From contig NZGC01000081.1 of NCBI GenBank assembly GCA_002689445.1, forward strand, positions 82,819-146,818: 64,000 nucleotides of DNA, in the 5' to 3' direction. Shown here one piece after another: positions 1 to 10,029 of the stretch (within the stretch, counting starts at the first letter, position 1; each line of letters begins with the position of its first letter). A program made the translations under genes and the position numbers. The notes below the pieces were generated by a model. The model had not been told where the DNA came from. It was given only the letters and a program-made list of their open reading frames with translations, and did no database searches. The DNA is from Gammaproteobacteria bacterium. GTDB lineage: Bacteria; Pseudomonadota; Gammaproteobacteria; Pseudomonadales; Azotimanducaceae.

Positions 1-1
1 A

Positions 2-1408
2 GAAAGCTTCAGTCTCGCCCACCAAATAGATCAGCCCCGCGTTCAAGCCCATATTCGCTGGTTTGTCAAAAACCCTGACTATATCACCCGAGTTTTCAAC
101 AGAGGCGCGCTTTATTTGCCCTACATCAAGGAGCGAGTATTGGCATCGGGACTTCCCGCCGAAATGGTGCTTTTACCCGTTATCGAGAGTGCACTAGATC
201 CTTTCGCTTACTCCCCAGAGCGGGCCTCTGGTCTCTGGCAGTTTATTCCTGCAACCGCGCGACTGTATCAGATTAAAATTGACTGGTGGTACGATGGCCG
301 GCGAGACCTGATTGATAGTACGGACGCGGCGACCCAATTTTTAGGCGATTTAGGGAATCGTTTTGATCAGGATTGGCTTCTCGCTTTAGCGGCCTACAAC
401 TCAGGGGCGGGTCGAGTCAGCCAAGCCATCAAGCGTAATCAGCGCCAAAACAAACCTACCGATTTTTGGAATCTCAATTTACCCAAAGAAACCCGCAATT
501 ACGTTCCCAAACTTCTGGCGTTATCCGCTATCGTGGCCAATCCGGCGGCCTTCGGCATCGAACTGCCACCGGTAGAGCAAGCATCGGAGATTGAGATTTA
601 TAACCTCCAGCATCAAATTGACCTTGCCCTCGCCGCAAAACTTGCCGACATCGAGGTCAACACACTTTACCGACTCAATCCGGGTTACAACCAATGGGCC
701 ACCCATCCCGACGGCCCTCATCGGTTGGTGCTCCCTAAAAGTCAGATCGAGACGATGACGGATAACCTCCATGCGCTTCCACGCGATCAGCACATCACAT
801 GGCGACGCCATCAAATTCAGACCGCAGAGACCTTGAGTGGAATCGCCGAACAATATCAGCTGTCGCTGAAGGCGCTAATGATCGCCAATGACCTCAATGA
901 TCACCGAATAAGAGCTGGCGACATGCTTTTAGTTCCAACGCCCTTTGCAGCGAGCGATGCCTACTCCCTATCCAGCCGGAATCGATCTGCAGCTCGGCTG
1001 CAACGCTATGAATCTAAATATCAACAGCGCCCCACCCGCTACTTGGTGAAGTCTGGAGACAGTTTGTGGACTATAGCCCGTCAGTTCAAAGTCACCGTTA
1101 CTGACCTTGTCAGGTGGAATAACGTCACCTCAAAATCGGTCCTCTCTGTCGGTGATAAACTGTCGATCTTTGAGCCTAGTGCACGCAAGAGACAGGCCAA
1201 GGCCTCTACGGCAGTACCCTCTGCATCGCCAATGGTCCGAGTCGTTTACTATCGCGTTAAATCCGGCGATTCTCTTTCTAAAATTGCCGCCCGATTTAGT
1301 ACGACGGTCACCAAAATCAAACAATGGAACCCAACAGTCGCCAACAACCGCTATTTACAACCCGGCGAACAACTGACCCTCAAATTGAATGTTAGGTCTG
1401 CCGGCTAG
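2..1408 (+). CDS. mltD: Membrane-bound lytic murein transglycosylase D, 5' end cut by the window
   Basis: The frame is open from base 2 without a start, so the gene begins upstream; the first internal start-like codon (TTG at 116) is not its start. The visible part carries an SLT-type lysozyme fold with the catalytic glutamate in VIESAL (codon 185-187), followed by GLWQF and AAYNSGAG, the classic family-1 lytic transglycosylase motifs. Three LysM peptidoglycan-binding repeats follow, roughly at bases 805-945, 1035-1170 and 1245-1395, each built around ETLSGIA, GDSLWTIA or GDSLSKIA. The enzyme cleaves the glycan strands of murein to 1,6-anhydromuropeptides, in the periplasm attached to the outer membrane. 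The signal peptide and lipobox must lie outside the window. It converges on ppiD with 232 bases between them. Confidence 0.93.
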   Translation, partial: ESFSLAHQIDQPRVQAHIRWFVKNPDYITRVFNRGALYLPYIKERVLASGLPAEMVLLPVIESALDPFAYSPERASGLWQFIPATARLYQIKIDWWYDGRRDLIDSTDAATQFLGDLGNRFDQDWLLALAAYNSGAGRVSQAIKRNQRQNKPTDFWNLNLPKETRNYVPKLLALSAIVANPAAFGIELPPVEQASEIEIYNLQHQIDLALAAKLADIEVNTLYRLNPGYNQWATHPDGPHRLVLPKSQIETMTDNLHALPRDQHITWRRHQIQTAETLSGIAEQYQLSLKALMIANDLNDHRIRAGDMLLVPTPFAASDAYSLSSRNRSAARLQRYESKYQQRPTRYLVKSGDSLWTIARQFKVTVTDLVRWNNVTSKSVLSVGDKLSIFEPSARKRQAKASTAVPSASPMVRVVYYRVKSGDSLSKIAARFSTTVTKIKQWNPTVANNRYLQPGEQLTLKLNVRSAG

Positions 1409-1640
1409 CTTCGATTTCACTCGACACCTCGCAGTTCAATTTTGAAGCGGCCTTGGAGCCAGCTAGAACTCGATGCAACAATGCTCTTGTAGGCTAATCA
1501 GTCAGAAGGCCACGCCTACGGATTTCAGCTCAACGCGATTGCGGCGGGTACTCCTTAGTGAAACGAACTGGAATGCAGTGACGCGCCAGCCCAGCCTCCC
1601 CTCGCTCAGAGGCTCAATGACCGTTCTCTCATACTCGATT

Positions 1641-3533
1641 TTACGAGCCCGAACCTTGGATTTGGCCTAGTTGCTCAAGAGAAGCCTGAAAAGCTTGAAA
1701 TTCTTGACTCCCGCGCTGACTCGCCAAGAATTGTGCCAAGGGATTGTTGCCGCCGATTGGGTCGACTATTGGCTCAGGGTTGTTCACGTTAGTGATAGAA
1801 ATCACCGCAACTTCAGTGTTTGAAAGCTCAGCAAGGCCTACCGACTTCGACCCCGGAGAGGGCTTAGGCATAGCGAACGCCTGATCAACCAATGTTTTGG
1901 GGAGGTCCGATTGGTAACGGGTCATTCCGCCCGACACAGACCACTCAACATCAAATTGCTCTGCAACAGTCCGCGTTGTGCTACCCGCATCCAGCATCGC
2001 TACCGCTTCATCAGCCTTGATCCGAATCATCGCAGCCAACTTTTCAGCGCGCAAGCGTTGGTTAATCTCTTCTTCAACCATCTCGAAAGTCTTTAGGCTA
2101 CTTTCTTGATAAGCACTCACTCTCACCACGAAGGCCTCGCCTGTTTGGGTTTCAATCACCGAACTGTTGTTGCCATCGAGTAATAGGTCTGGTGAAAAAA
2201 CAGCATCCTTAATCTTAGCGGAGGCGAATATACCCTGATTACTTTGCCGAGTGACGCCATCCATACGTTGGATATTCAAGTTCAACTGGGTTTCAATGCC
2301 CGACAAGTCGTCGTCTTCAAAGGCCAGCTCATCCAGTTCGCTCATAACTTCGACAAACCGCTCACGAACAGCCTCTTCCCGAAAAGCTTGTTCGACTTCC
2401 ACGGCAACTGCCTCAAAGCTCGAGACTTCAGCGGGGTCGAGGTTTGTCAGTCGGATAAGATGCACCCCATACTCAGTTTCAACAGGAGACGAGACCTCCC
2501 CAACGTTTGTCAATTCCAAAGCCGCTGCCTCAAACGGTGCGACGAATATACCCGGCTCGATGTAACCCAAATCACCACCATTGACTGCGCTGCCTGGATC
2601 GTCAGAACGGGCCTCAGCGAGGGTGGCGAAGTCCTCACCATTGGTCAAGGCACGTTGAATGTCCTCAACCTCCTGCCTGGCTGTCTGCATATCTTTATCG
2701 TCGGTGACCGCAACCAAAATGTGTGCGATCTGACGTCGTTCAGCGCTGGTATAAACATCTAGCCGGTCACGATAAAAACTTTCAAGCATCTGGTTGGATA
2801 CCTCAACCTCCGCCATCATCGCTGCTTGAGACAATTGGACATACTCGATATCAACGGTTTCTTCTGAGAAGAATTGCCCACGATTGTCCTCATAAAACTC
2901 GAGAGCCTCATCTTCACCGAGAGCTACCTCTGCATCAACGGCTTCCGCCGTGAAGGTCATGTAGGCCACATCACGGGTTTGCCTCGATAAAGAAGACGTT
3001 CTTTCTGACTCAGCACTGGTGATGAACGCCGAAGCCTGAATCGCCTCAGCCAGTTGACCCAAGGATTGATCGATACGCAAGTCTTCACGGTAAGACAACG
3101 GATTATACCCTGCGCTCGCAAGGACCAATCGATATTGGTTCGGATCAAACGCTCCATTAACTTGAAAAACGTCAGTTTCTAAGAGCGCCTTATCAAGGCT
3201 CGCATCGCTGGCTGTCAAACCTAAACCCTCAACCGCCTGAGTAAGAAGCGTCCTTGTGATCAATGTCTCAAGGACTTCTTGTCTTAGCGCATCTTCATCG
3301 ATCGTTTCAGGTGTCATGCCTTGCTGCAACATCATACGACGATTGCGCTCAACCGCGACTTCCATCTCTGCTGACGTGACGTCTTCACCATTGACTGTTG
3401 CAACCTTCGCTACCGGGGTGAGGAAGGTCGTGATGGATCCTAGGCCAAAAAATGCGAAGGCGATTATAATCAAACCTATAATAATTTTTGTTGTTATGCC
3501 CTGGTTGCGTTCCCGCATACTCATGATCGACAT
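1641..3533 (-). CDS. ppiD: Periplasmic folding chaperone / peptidyl-prolyl isomerase PpiD
   Basis: Inner-membrane-anchored foldase of 630 residues that helps newly secreted proteins fold as they leave the Sec channel. Order of parts: short basic cytoplasmic tail, a single membrane helix at about residues 15-33 (rich in I, A, F), a SurA-like helical region, then a parvulin domain at about 265-362 with QIAHILV, GGDLGYI and YGVHLIRL. The chaperone-like C-terminal part follows. An ATG start at 3533 is used; further in-frame ATGs lie three and five codons in. It is the last gene of the conserved string tig-clpP-clpX-lon-hupB-ppiD, but sits 766 bases after hupB, which has its own terminator, so ppiD must have its own promoter. 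Confidence 0.95.
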   Translation of the reverse strand: MSIMSMRERNQGITTKIIIGLIIIAFAFFGLGSITTFLTPVAKVATVNGEDVTSAEMEVAVERNRRMMLQQGMTPETIDEDALRQEVLETLITRTLLTQAVEGLGLTASDASLDKALLETDVFQVNGAFDPNQYRLVLASAGYNPLSYREDLRIDQSLGQLAEAIQASAFITSAESERTSSLSRQTRDVAYMTFTAEAVDAEVALGEDEALEFYEDNRGQFFSEETVDIEYVQLSQAAMMAEVEVSNQMLESFYRDRLDVYTSAERRQIAHILVAVTDDKDMQTARQEVEDIQRALTNGEDFATLAEARSDDPGSAVNGGDLGYIEPGIFVAPFEAAALELTNVGEVSSPVETEYGVHLIRLTNLDPAEVSSFEAVAVEVEQAFREEAVRERFVEVMSELDELAFEDDDLSGIETQLNLNIQRMDGVTRQSNQGIFASAKIKDAVFSPDLLLDGNNSSVIETQTGEAFVVRVSAYQESSLKTFEMVEEEINQRLRAEKLAAMIRIKADEAVAMLDAGSTTRTVAEQFDVEWSVSGGMTRYQSDLPKTLVDQAFAMPKPSPGSKSVGLAELSNTEVAVISITNVNNPEPIVDPIGGNNPLAQFLASQRGSQEFQAFQASLEQLGQIQGSGS

Positions 3534-4220
3534 TTAACGCTCCCCAAATCTTGCTATCCCAAAACCGCGTAGTTTACACGAATTTACCGTCGGTCATGCG
3601 GTTTGATTGCCCCCAAACATTGAACCCTACCGGACTCTTTACTATTGATGCTTCTTTCGGGATTCAGTCCGTTTACCGATTAGGCGACTTGTCTCTTTCG
3701 GGCCTCGGTGTTGCTTATTGAGAGCTGGACTTATAAACCCTTATCGCTTCATCTTGGATTTATCGATGCCTTTCTTTAAGTCGAGCCTCTGAGAAAAACC
3801 CCGTAACTTCGACGGATACCAGTGGCCCTCTGTTCTCTTCGACGCGTTAAGCAAGTACCCAACATACGAATTCTGGCCAACCCTGCGACGGTATCTGATG
3901 CTCAATCCGTTTCGGCAAGTCGCTGCATAGCCTCGTTCTGACCCTCGAGAAACTCGTCATTGCAAGGTCGAGAATTCGTTAGGCCTATCAAATGGTTTTT
4001 GAGTGTGTCTGATACTGTCCCAGGTTGGCACGATTACGTCGCGGCACCGGCCTCTTTCGACCTGCCTGATAAGGTTTCACATCAGATGGGGGAAGCAAGG
4101 AGGGTGAGCAAGCTCTGATTGCTCGAGGAGCTCTTGACGAAGCATGACGAGGGCCTTTCTTGCCGCAGATCAAGATGCCCGTCTTGAGCCAGTGCGCATT
4201 AGGTTCAAGGAGGTCAGAAA
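3534..4220. other. Long intergenic region between hupB and ppiD without a supported gene
   Basis: Nearly 690 bases contain only short out-of-context frames with no recognisable protein. I see no tRNA fold and no repeat. The ppiD promoter must lie at its low-coordinate end. A small RNA cannot be excluded by eye. Confidence 0.6.
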
Positions 4221-4245
4221 AGCGCCTTCGCTTGCCGAAGGCGCT
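4221..4245 (-). terminator. Rho-independent terminator of hupB
   Basis: A perfect 10-bp stem (AGCGCCTTCG with its complement) closes a 5-base loop; on the minus strand it is followed directly by TTTTCT. It lies 55 bases after the hupB stop codon and points the same way. Confidence 0.85.
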
Positions 4246-4299
4246 GGTCTAGGGCATCCCATACCTTGGAGCCCTTAAGACGTACTGAAACGCGCTGAC

Positions 4300-4572
4300 T
4301 CAGTTAACAGCGTCTTTCAAGGCTTTGCCCGCTTTAAATGCGGGGACATTAGCAGCCTTAATTTGAATGGCTTCACCCGTCTTGGGATTTCGACCCGCAC
4401 GCGCTTCTCGCTTGCGAACTGAAAACGTCCCGAACCCCACTAACGTTAATGAATCGCCTGCTTTTAGAGCATCTGTTATTGAACCCACCATCCCATCAAG
4501 TGCTCGCGCAGCAGATGCTTTGGAAATGTCAGCAGACTCGGCAATACTATCGATCAATTCTTGTTTATTCAA
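4300..4572 (-). CDS. hupB: DNA-binding protein HU, beta type
   Basis: Small histone-like nucleoid protein of 90 residues, the normal length for HU, which binds and bends DNA without strong sequence preference as a dimer. The family signature is visible: helical N-terminal half (NKQELID...ADISKASA), GFGTFSVR, and the DNA-embracing arm with RNPKTGEAI. The start codon is TTG, not ATG: the frame opens TTG-AAT-AAA-CAA and an AAGGGG ribosome site lies about six bases before it, and no ATG fits the conserved N terminus. It follows lon, as in many gammaproteobacteria, and has its own terminator. Confidence 0.95.
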   Translation of the reverse strand: MNKQELIDSIAESADISKASAARALDGMVGSITDALKAGDSLTLVGFGTFSVRKREARAGRNPKTGEAIQIKAANVPAFKAGKALKDAVN

Positions 4573-4623
4573 AAGATGCCCCTTTCTTTGAGTGATTGTA
4601 TCAAGTGATTGTTTTAGCCAGCC

Positions 4624-4649
4624 CTTATAAAACCCGAGGGTTTTATAAG
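4624..4649. repeat. 26-bp palindrome between lon and hupB, likely terminator or leader hairpin
   Basis: Two perfect 12-bp arms (CTTATAAAACCC and its complement) flank a 2-base centre. The core AAAACCC...GGGTTTT puts a T-run in the 3' arm, so it could end lon transcription 45 bases after the lon stop. It also lies 52 bases before hupB and could be an operator or leader structure. Confidence 0.6.
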
Positions 4650-4693
4650 CCTGATCTTGTTATAGCAACTGCCCCTAACAGGGTCAAGCAATA

Positions 4694-7081
4694 CTAGTGC
4701 GGGCTCACTCGATTGTCTTCTGGGCTCTCTGCAACTGGCTCCCCCGTGACCACCAACGGCTCTGGTTGTCGACTCAGAGCAACATCTAACACCTCATCGA
4801 TCCAGCGAACCGCTTTGACCTCCAGCGCATCAAGTATCGTCTCTGGAATATCCTTTAAGTCCCGCTCGTTTTCCTCAGGAATCAACACCGTCTTGATGCC
4901 ACCGCGGTGTGCAGCGAGCAATTTCTCTTTGAGTCCACCGATCGCCAGAACTTGGCCTCTCAAAGTAATCTCCCCGGTCATTGCAACGTCAGCCCTTGCA
5001 GGTATTCCCGTCAATACCGAAACCAGCGCGGTACACAACGCAATACCTGCACTTGGGCCATCTTTCGGCGTTGCGCCTTCGGGCATATGAATATGGAGGT
5101 CTTTGGTTTCATGGAATTTTGCATCGATTCCCAAGACTTCCGCTCGGCTCCGAACCACGGTGATCGCAGCTTGTATAGACTCTTGCATGACATCTCCAAG
5201 CGAACCCGTCTTCACCGTGCTTCCTTTACCGGGAACTACTGCGGTTTCGATTGAAAGCAGCTCTCCACCGACACTGGTAACCGCAAGCCCTGTTACTTGC
5301 CCTATCTGATCTTCTTGTTCGGCCTGCCCATGCCTGAATTTTTGGACACCCAAGTAGGATTCCAAGTCAGCCGCGTCGATCTTAACGGGGAGTACCGAGG
5401 GGTCTTGCACCACCGCTCTCACCACCTTACGACAAAGCTTGGCGATTTCTCGCTCTAGTCCTCTGACACCCGCCTCTTTCGTGTAATAGCGAATAACATC
5501 CACAAGCGCAGCCTCAGAAATCGTTAGTTCCTTACTGTTCAGGCCATTGTTTTTCATCTGCTTTGGACACAAAAAGCGACTCGCAATGTTGAGCTTTTCC
5601 TCCTCGGTATATCCAGGAATTCGAATCACTTCCATCCGATCGACCAAAGGGCCAGGAATATTCATTGAATTGGAGGTACAGATGAACATGACTTCAGAAA
5701 GGTCGTAGTCGACCTCTAAATAATGATCATTGAAGTTGTGATTTTGCTCAGGATCAAGCACTTCTAGCAACCCCGAAGCAGGATCCCCCCGGTGATCCTG
5801 TCCCATCTTGTCGATCTCATCCAGCAGAAAGAGCGGGTTTTTTACGCCCACTTTCGATAACTTTTGGATCACCTTCCCCGGCATAGAACCGATGTACGTC
5901 CGCCGGTGCCCACGGATTTCCGCTTCGTCCCGAACGCCTCCCAGCGCCATACGGACGAACTTGCGATTGGTGGCTCTGGCGATCGATTCGCCTAATGAGG
6001 TCTTGCCCACCCCGGGCGGTCCCACAAGACAAAGGACGGGTCCTTTATGCTTCTTCACCCGTTTTTGCACTGCCAAGAATTCGAGAATGCGCTCTTTGAC
6101 ATCCGATAGACCATAATGGTCCTGATTCAGGATCTCCTCGGCCAGCTGAATATCTGTCTTAATGCGCGATCTCTTCTTCCAAGGAGTGTTGAGCATCCAA
6201 TCAAGGTAGCTACGAACCACCGTTGCTTCCGCCGACATCGGCGACATCATTTTTAATTTTTTAATTTCCGCAGATACCTTCTCTCTGGCTTCCTCAGGCA
6301 TACCTGAAGCTTCGACTTTCTCCTGCAGCTGTTCGATCTCCGAGGGTCCGTCTTCTCCGTCACCTAGCTCTTTTTGTATGGCCTTCATCTGCTCATTGAG
6401 GTAATACTCTCTCTGGCTTTTCTCCATTTGCTTTTTGACGCGTCCTCGAATTTTTTTATCGACCCCAGAGGTCTCTATCTCCCCATTGAGCAATGCCGAT
6501 AGCCGTTCAATCCGACGCCTGACATCCACAGTCTCCAATAACGCTTGCTTCTCTTTTAGCCTCAAACTCAGCTGCGCGGCAATCGTATCCACCAACCTGC
6601 TGGGCTGGGTGATCCCCGCCACACTGGTGACCACTTCGGTCGGGATTTTTTTGCTGGACTCAACATAACGTTCAAACATTTTCATCAAGCCACTACATAG
6701 GCTTTCTGCTTCCGCCTCTTCAAGATTTTTTTCAGAAATCAGCTCCAAATCAGCTCGAAACAACGTCTCGTCATCTCTAATATCATTCACTTTCGCTCGA
6801 CATTCCCCTTCGACTAGGATTTTCACCGTTTTGTCGGGCAAGCGAATCAGTTGCAATATTGTTGCCGTAGTCCCATGCCGATAAAGATCGTCAATGGTGG
6901 GGTCATTATTTTCCGGTTCGATTTTTGCCAACAACAGAATTCTTTTTTCACCCGCTTCAGCCTGCGCGGCCTCCAAGGCAGCGATCGATTTCGGTGTGCC
7001 GATAAAGAGTGGCTGCACGCCATGGGGATAAACCACCATGTCCCTTAACGTTACGACAGGAACGTTCGATACTGATGTCAT
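4694..7081 (-). CDS. lon: ATP-dependent protease La (Lon)
   Basis: Cytosolic AAA+ serine protease that unfolds and degrades damaged proteins and short-lived regulators. At 795 residues it is full length. The N-terminal substrate-binding domain occupies about residues 1-200, a coiled-coil linker follows, then the ATPase module with Walker A GPPGVGKT at 354-361 and Walker B LFLLDEIDK. The C-terminal protease domain has the Ser-Lys dyad: Ser677 in KDGPSAG and Lys720 in GGLKEK. ATG start at 7081 with a GGAG ribosome site. It lies between clpX and hupB in the conserved order, but 864 bases separate it from clpX. Confidence 0.97.
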   Translation of the reverse strand: MTSVSNVPVVTLRDMVVYPHGVQPLFIGTPKSIAALEAAQAEAGEKRILLLAKIEPENNDPTIDDLYRHGTTATILQLIRLPDKTVKILVEGECRAKVNDIRDDETLFRADLELISEKNLEEAEAESLCSGLMKMFERYVESSKKIPTEVVTSVAGITQPSRLVDTIAAQLSLRLKEKQALLETVDVRRRIERLSALLNGEIETSGVDKKIRGRVKKQMEKSQREYYLNEQMKAIQKELGDGEDGPSEIEQLQEKVEASGMPEEAREKVSAEIKKLKMMSPMSAEATVVRSYLDWMLNTPWKKRSRIKTDIQLAEEILNQDHYGLSDVKERILEFLAVQKRVKKHKGPVLCLVGPPGVGKTSLGESIARATNRKFVRMALGGVRDEAEIRGHRRTYIGSMPGKVIQKLSKVGVKNPLFLLDEIDKMGQDHRGDPASGLLEVLDPEQNHNFNDHYLEVDYDLSEVMFICTSNSMNIPGPLVDRMEVIRIPGYTEEEKLNIASRFLCPKQMKNNGLNSKELTISEAALVDVIRYYTKEAGVRGLEREIAKLCRKVVRAVVQDPSVLPVKIDAADLESYLGVQKFRHGQAEQEDQIGQVTGLAVTSVGGELLSIETAVVPGKGSTVKTGSLGDVMQESIQAAITVVRSRAEVLGIDAKFHETKDLHIHMPEGATPKDGPSAGIALCTALVSVLTGIPARADVAMTGEITLRGQVLAIGGLKEKLLAAHRGGIKTVLIPEENERDLKDIPETILDALEVKAVRWIDEVLDVALSRQPEPLVVTGEPVAESPEDNRVSPH

Positions 7082-7761
7082 GAATCTTCTCCGTTAATTT
7101 CTACTTGTGGCGCTCCATCACGAGTGCCCACCTAAACAAGTCTTTACTCGACCAACACCACTTGCCAACTTTCGCCTCTGGGAAACTCGCGTTATCGCTC
7201 ATAATGACCTAACCCTGTTCCAGCCAGCCAAGAGAGGCTGCTAATCTCGCCGATCACCTATCCCGCTCCACCCATCGCGAGCCCACTCGCCGCGCGTTCA
7301 GATAGCTCTTTGGATAGACAACCCTCGTCATTAGTTTAACGACAGTCTACGTCTATCGGTTCAGCTAAGAGCATAACTCATCAGTCGCCAAAAATGGCGG
7401 CAGCGCATCGATCAAATGCCCTTATCGCCCAATTGACTGGTTTGTGCAGCAACCTGCTTGGCCGAGAGGGTTTCATTCTGAGAGAGCATCGATGCCCCAG
7501 TGTGGGAGGACGCGTCTCTTTTGTGGTCTTGCGAGGAGAAGCAAAGGAGGATTGAAAACCGCTTTTTGTGTACGGCGGCCTTTTGTATTGTCTAGCCTTT
7601 CGTTTTCGCTTTTAACTTTTAAGGCTACGGTGATCGATAGCTCAGTATTTGAAGATACTGAGTATGAAGGTTCTGCAGTTAGTCGCTGGCTCGTTGCTTG
7701 TGAGTTAACCGAAAGCTTATGTACCCAAAACCCCTTATCGTCGGTTGTTAACCATCACGCA
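7082..7761. other. Long intergenic region upstream of lon without a supported gene
   Basis: About 680 bases upstream of lon should hold its promoter. I looked for a heat-shock-type promoter (CTTGAAA with CCCCAT) and saw none convincing. A plus-strand frame at 7444-7854 runs through the neighbouring repeat and has no recognisable protein features, so it is not called as a gene. Confidence 0.55.
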
Positions 7762-7879
7762 TTGACTATCGGTTTTTTGACTATCGGTTTATTGACAATC
7801 GGTTTTTTGACAATCGGTTTTTTTATAATCGACTTTTCAACTATAGCTTTCTAACTATCGCTTTTTAATCATCGCTTCC
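7762..7879. repeat. Decaying 15-bp tandem repeat (minisatellite) between clpX and lon
   Basis: Four almost identical units of TTGAC(T/A)ATCGGTTT(T/A) run head to tail at 7762, 7777, 7792 and 7807. They continue into progressively diverged copies at 7822 and 7837 and 14-base copies at 7852 and 7866. The clean copies are at the lon-proximal end and the worn ones toward clpX. The array begins 66 bases after the clpX stop. Function unknown; such arrays usually arise by replication slippage. Confidence 0.85.
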
Positions 7880-7945
7880 TAATGACGGCTATTTGCACCA
7901 CCGCCCTTTTAACTGATGACTGCTTAATCGATTGCTCGAGGTGCT

Positions 7946-9223
7946 CTATTGTTCCTGTGACTTTTTCTGTTCTGGCGTACCATAAATCAACATAGGCTCA
8001 CTGTTACCCAGGATCACATTTTCATCTACAACCACTTTCTCAACATCTTTTTCCGATGGAATGTCGTACATCACATCTAGCAGCACCGCTTCAAGAATCG
8101 ATCGCAACCCTCTCGCCCCGGTTTTGCGCTCCATTGCCTTGCGCGCAACCGCTTGTAACGCATCATCCCGGAAATCGATTTCGACCTCTTCCATTTCAAA
8201 CAACTTTGCGTATTGTTTTGTATATGCATTCTTGGGCTCGGTCAAAATTTGCACCAGCGCATCCTCATCGAGCTCGTCTAAGGTCGCCAGCACTGGCAAT
8301 CGTCCGACAAATTCTGGTATCAAGCCGTACCTTACTAGGTCTTCAGGCTCAACCGTCTTGAGCGTATCACCTAAATTTTTCTTCGAGTCTTCTGAAACCA
8401 CAGTCGCGCCAAATCCGATGCCGCTCTTCGCCGAACGGTCCAAAATGACTTTATCCAAACCTGCAAAGGCGCCGCCACAAATGAACAAAATGTTTGAGGT
8501 ATCAACTTGTAAGAATTCTTGTTGGGGATGCTTCCTCCCGCCCTGAGGCGGTACCGATGCTACGGTGCCTTCAATCAGCTTGAGCAACGCCTGTTGCACA
8601 CCCTCTCCGGAAACATCACGGGTTATCGAGGGGTTATCACTCTTCCGGGAGATCTTATCGATTTCATCAATGTAAACGATACCCACTTGAGCTTTATCAA
8701 CATCGTAATCGCACTTCTGTAGCAATTTTTGAATGATATTTTCTACATCCTCGCCTACGTAGCCCGCTTCTGTCAGCGTGGTTGCATCAGCAATGGTAAA
8801 GGGCACATCAAGCAGTCTAGCCAGCGTCTCAGCAAGCAACGTCTTGCCCACACCGGTGGGCCCAACCAACAAGATATTGCTTTTTTGGAGCTCTACATCA
8901 TCTTTCTTACCGGAGTAATTCAACCGTTTGTAGTGGTTATAAACTGCAACAGAGAGCACGCGCTTTGCACGCTTTTGGCCGATAACATACTCGTCGAGAA
9001 TACTGCTGATTTCTCGCGGTGTGGGTAGCTTCTTAAACTCGGCTTCCTCCTGAGTCTCCTGCAACTCCTCACGAATAATGTCGTTGCAAAGCTCGACACA
9101 TTCATCACAGACATAAACCGAGGGGCCAGCAATGAGTTTTCTGACTTCGTGCTGACTCTTGCCGCAAAAGTTACAGTGCAGCAGCTTTCCGTCGCTTCCG
9201 CTTCCATCTTGTTCGTCAGACAT
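7946..9223 (-). CDS. clpX: ATP-dependent Clp protease ATP-binding subunit ClpX
   Basis: AAA+ unfoldase of 425 residues that recognises tagged proteins, unfolds them and feeds them to ClpP. The N-terminal zinc-binding domain has four cysteines (Cys17, Cys20, Cys39, Cys42) in CNFC...CDEC. Walker A is GPTGVGKT at 121-128, Walker B VYIDEIDK, and GFGA is the ClpP-docking loop (IGF-type). Start ATG at 9223 with an AGAGAGG ribosome site. It lies 155 bases after clpP, same strand. Confidence 0.97.
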   Translation of the reverse strand: MSDEQDGSGSDGKLLHCNFCGKSQHEVRKLIAGPSVYVCDECVELCNDIIREELQETQEEAEFKKLPTPREISSILDEYVIGQKRAKRVLSVAVYNHYKRLNYSGKKDDVELQKSNILLVGPTGVGKTLLAETLARLLDVPFTIADATTLTEAGYVGEDVENIIQKLLQKCDYDVDKAQVGIVYIDEIDKISRKSDNPSITRDVSGEGVQQALLKLIEGTVASVPPQGGRKHPQQEFLQVDTSNILFICGGAFAGLDKVILDRSAKSGIGFGATVVSEDSKKNLGDTLKTVEPEDLVRYGLIPEFVGRLPVLATLDELDEDALVQILTEPKNAYTKQYAKLFEMEEVEIDFRDDALQAVARKAMERKTGARGLRSILEAVLLDVMYDIPSEKDVEKVVVDENVILGNSEPMLIYGTPEQKKSQEQ

Positions 9224-9378
9224 ATTTACCTCTCTGTGCCCTGATACTTGCCTGCCGTAGCGCGGCTGCGGCAGGCCTGTTGCTCATTACTTTTCGATTA
9301 TTTTCTGCTTGATTCTTACCAACGGCTTAATCAATCTCTGGTCAACAGCTTAAAATAGTTCAGTTGTCGACGCAAAAC

Positions 9379-10029
9379 CTACTTTACGGCGGCCAAATTT
9401 GTCGACCGGGGGTCTTGTACCTTGTCAATCAAGCCATAGGCTAGCGCATCTTGTGCGTTCATAAAATAATCCCGCTCTGTATCCAGCGCGAGCTGCTCTG
9501 GCGTCTTGCCGGTATGCAGCGCCATAATCTCATTCATTCTTTCTCTCAAATAAAGGATCTCTTTCGCCTGAATTTCGATATCAGACGCTTGGCCCTGAGA
9601 CCCCCCGCTTGGCTGATGAATCATCACTCTCGAATTAGGTAAGCAATATCGCTTGCCTGCAGTGCCACCGGCCAGTAACAAAGCCCCCATACTCGCTGCC
9701 TGACCAATACAGAGGGTCGAAACATCACAATTGATGAACTGCATCGTATCGTAAATGGCCAGTCCTGCAGTAACGGAACCACCTGGAGAGTTAATATAAA
9801 GCTGTACGTCCTTATCGGCATTTTCCGATTCAGCGAACAGCAATTGAGCAACAATAAGGTTCGCTACATTATCGTCGATGGGGCCAACGACAAAGATAAT
9901 GCGCTCTTTAAGCAACCTGCTGTAAATATCATAGGAGCGCTCACCTCTAGCTGTCTGCTCAAGCACCATGGGAATGAGCCCTAGACCTTGCGTTACCAAT
10001 TGATTGCGACTGTCTGAATCAGCATTCAT
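9379..10029 (-). CDS. clpP: ATP-dependent Clp protease proteolytic subunit ClpP
   Basis: Barrel-forming serine protease of 216 residues that degrades proteins delivered by ClpX. The catalytic triad is complete: Ser113 in GQAASMGA, His138 in MIHQPSGG and Asp187 in ERDYFM. A short N-terminal stretch may be removed by self-processing as in E. coli. Start ATG at 10029 with an AAGG site. It precedes clpX in the classic order, but a 613-base gap separates it from tig, so it needs its own promoter. Confidence 0.97.
   Translation of the reverse strand: MNADSDSRNQLVTQGLGLIPMVLEQTARGERSYDIYSRLLKERIIFVVGPIDDNVANLIVAQLLFAESENADKDVQLYINSPGGSVTAGLAIYDTMQFINCDVSTLCIGQAASMGALLLAGGTAGKRYCLPNSRVMIHQPSGGSQGQASDIEIQAKEILYLRERMNEIMALHTGKTPEQLALDTERDYFMNAQDALAYGLIDKVQDPRSTNLAAVK

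Noticed and set aside
521-853. 110-codon frame opposite mltD
   Set aside because: Shadow of the conserved mltD coding sequence.
7792-7829. Promoter in the minisatellite: TTGACA boxes followed by TATAAT at 7824-7829
   Set aside because: The spacings are about 11 and 26 bases, not near 17; the match to -35 is a by-product of the repeat unit.
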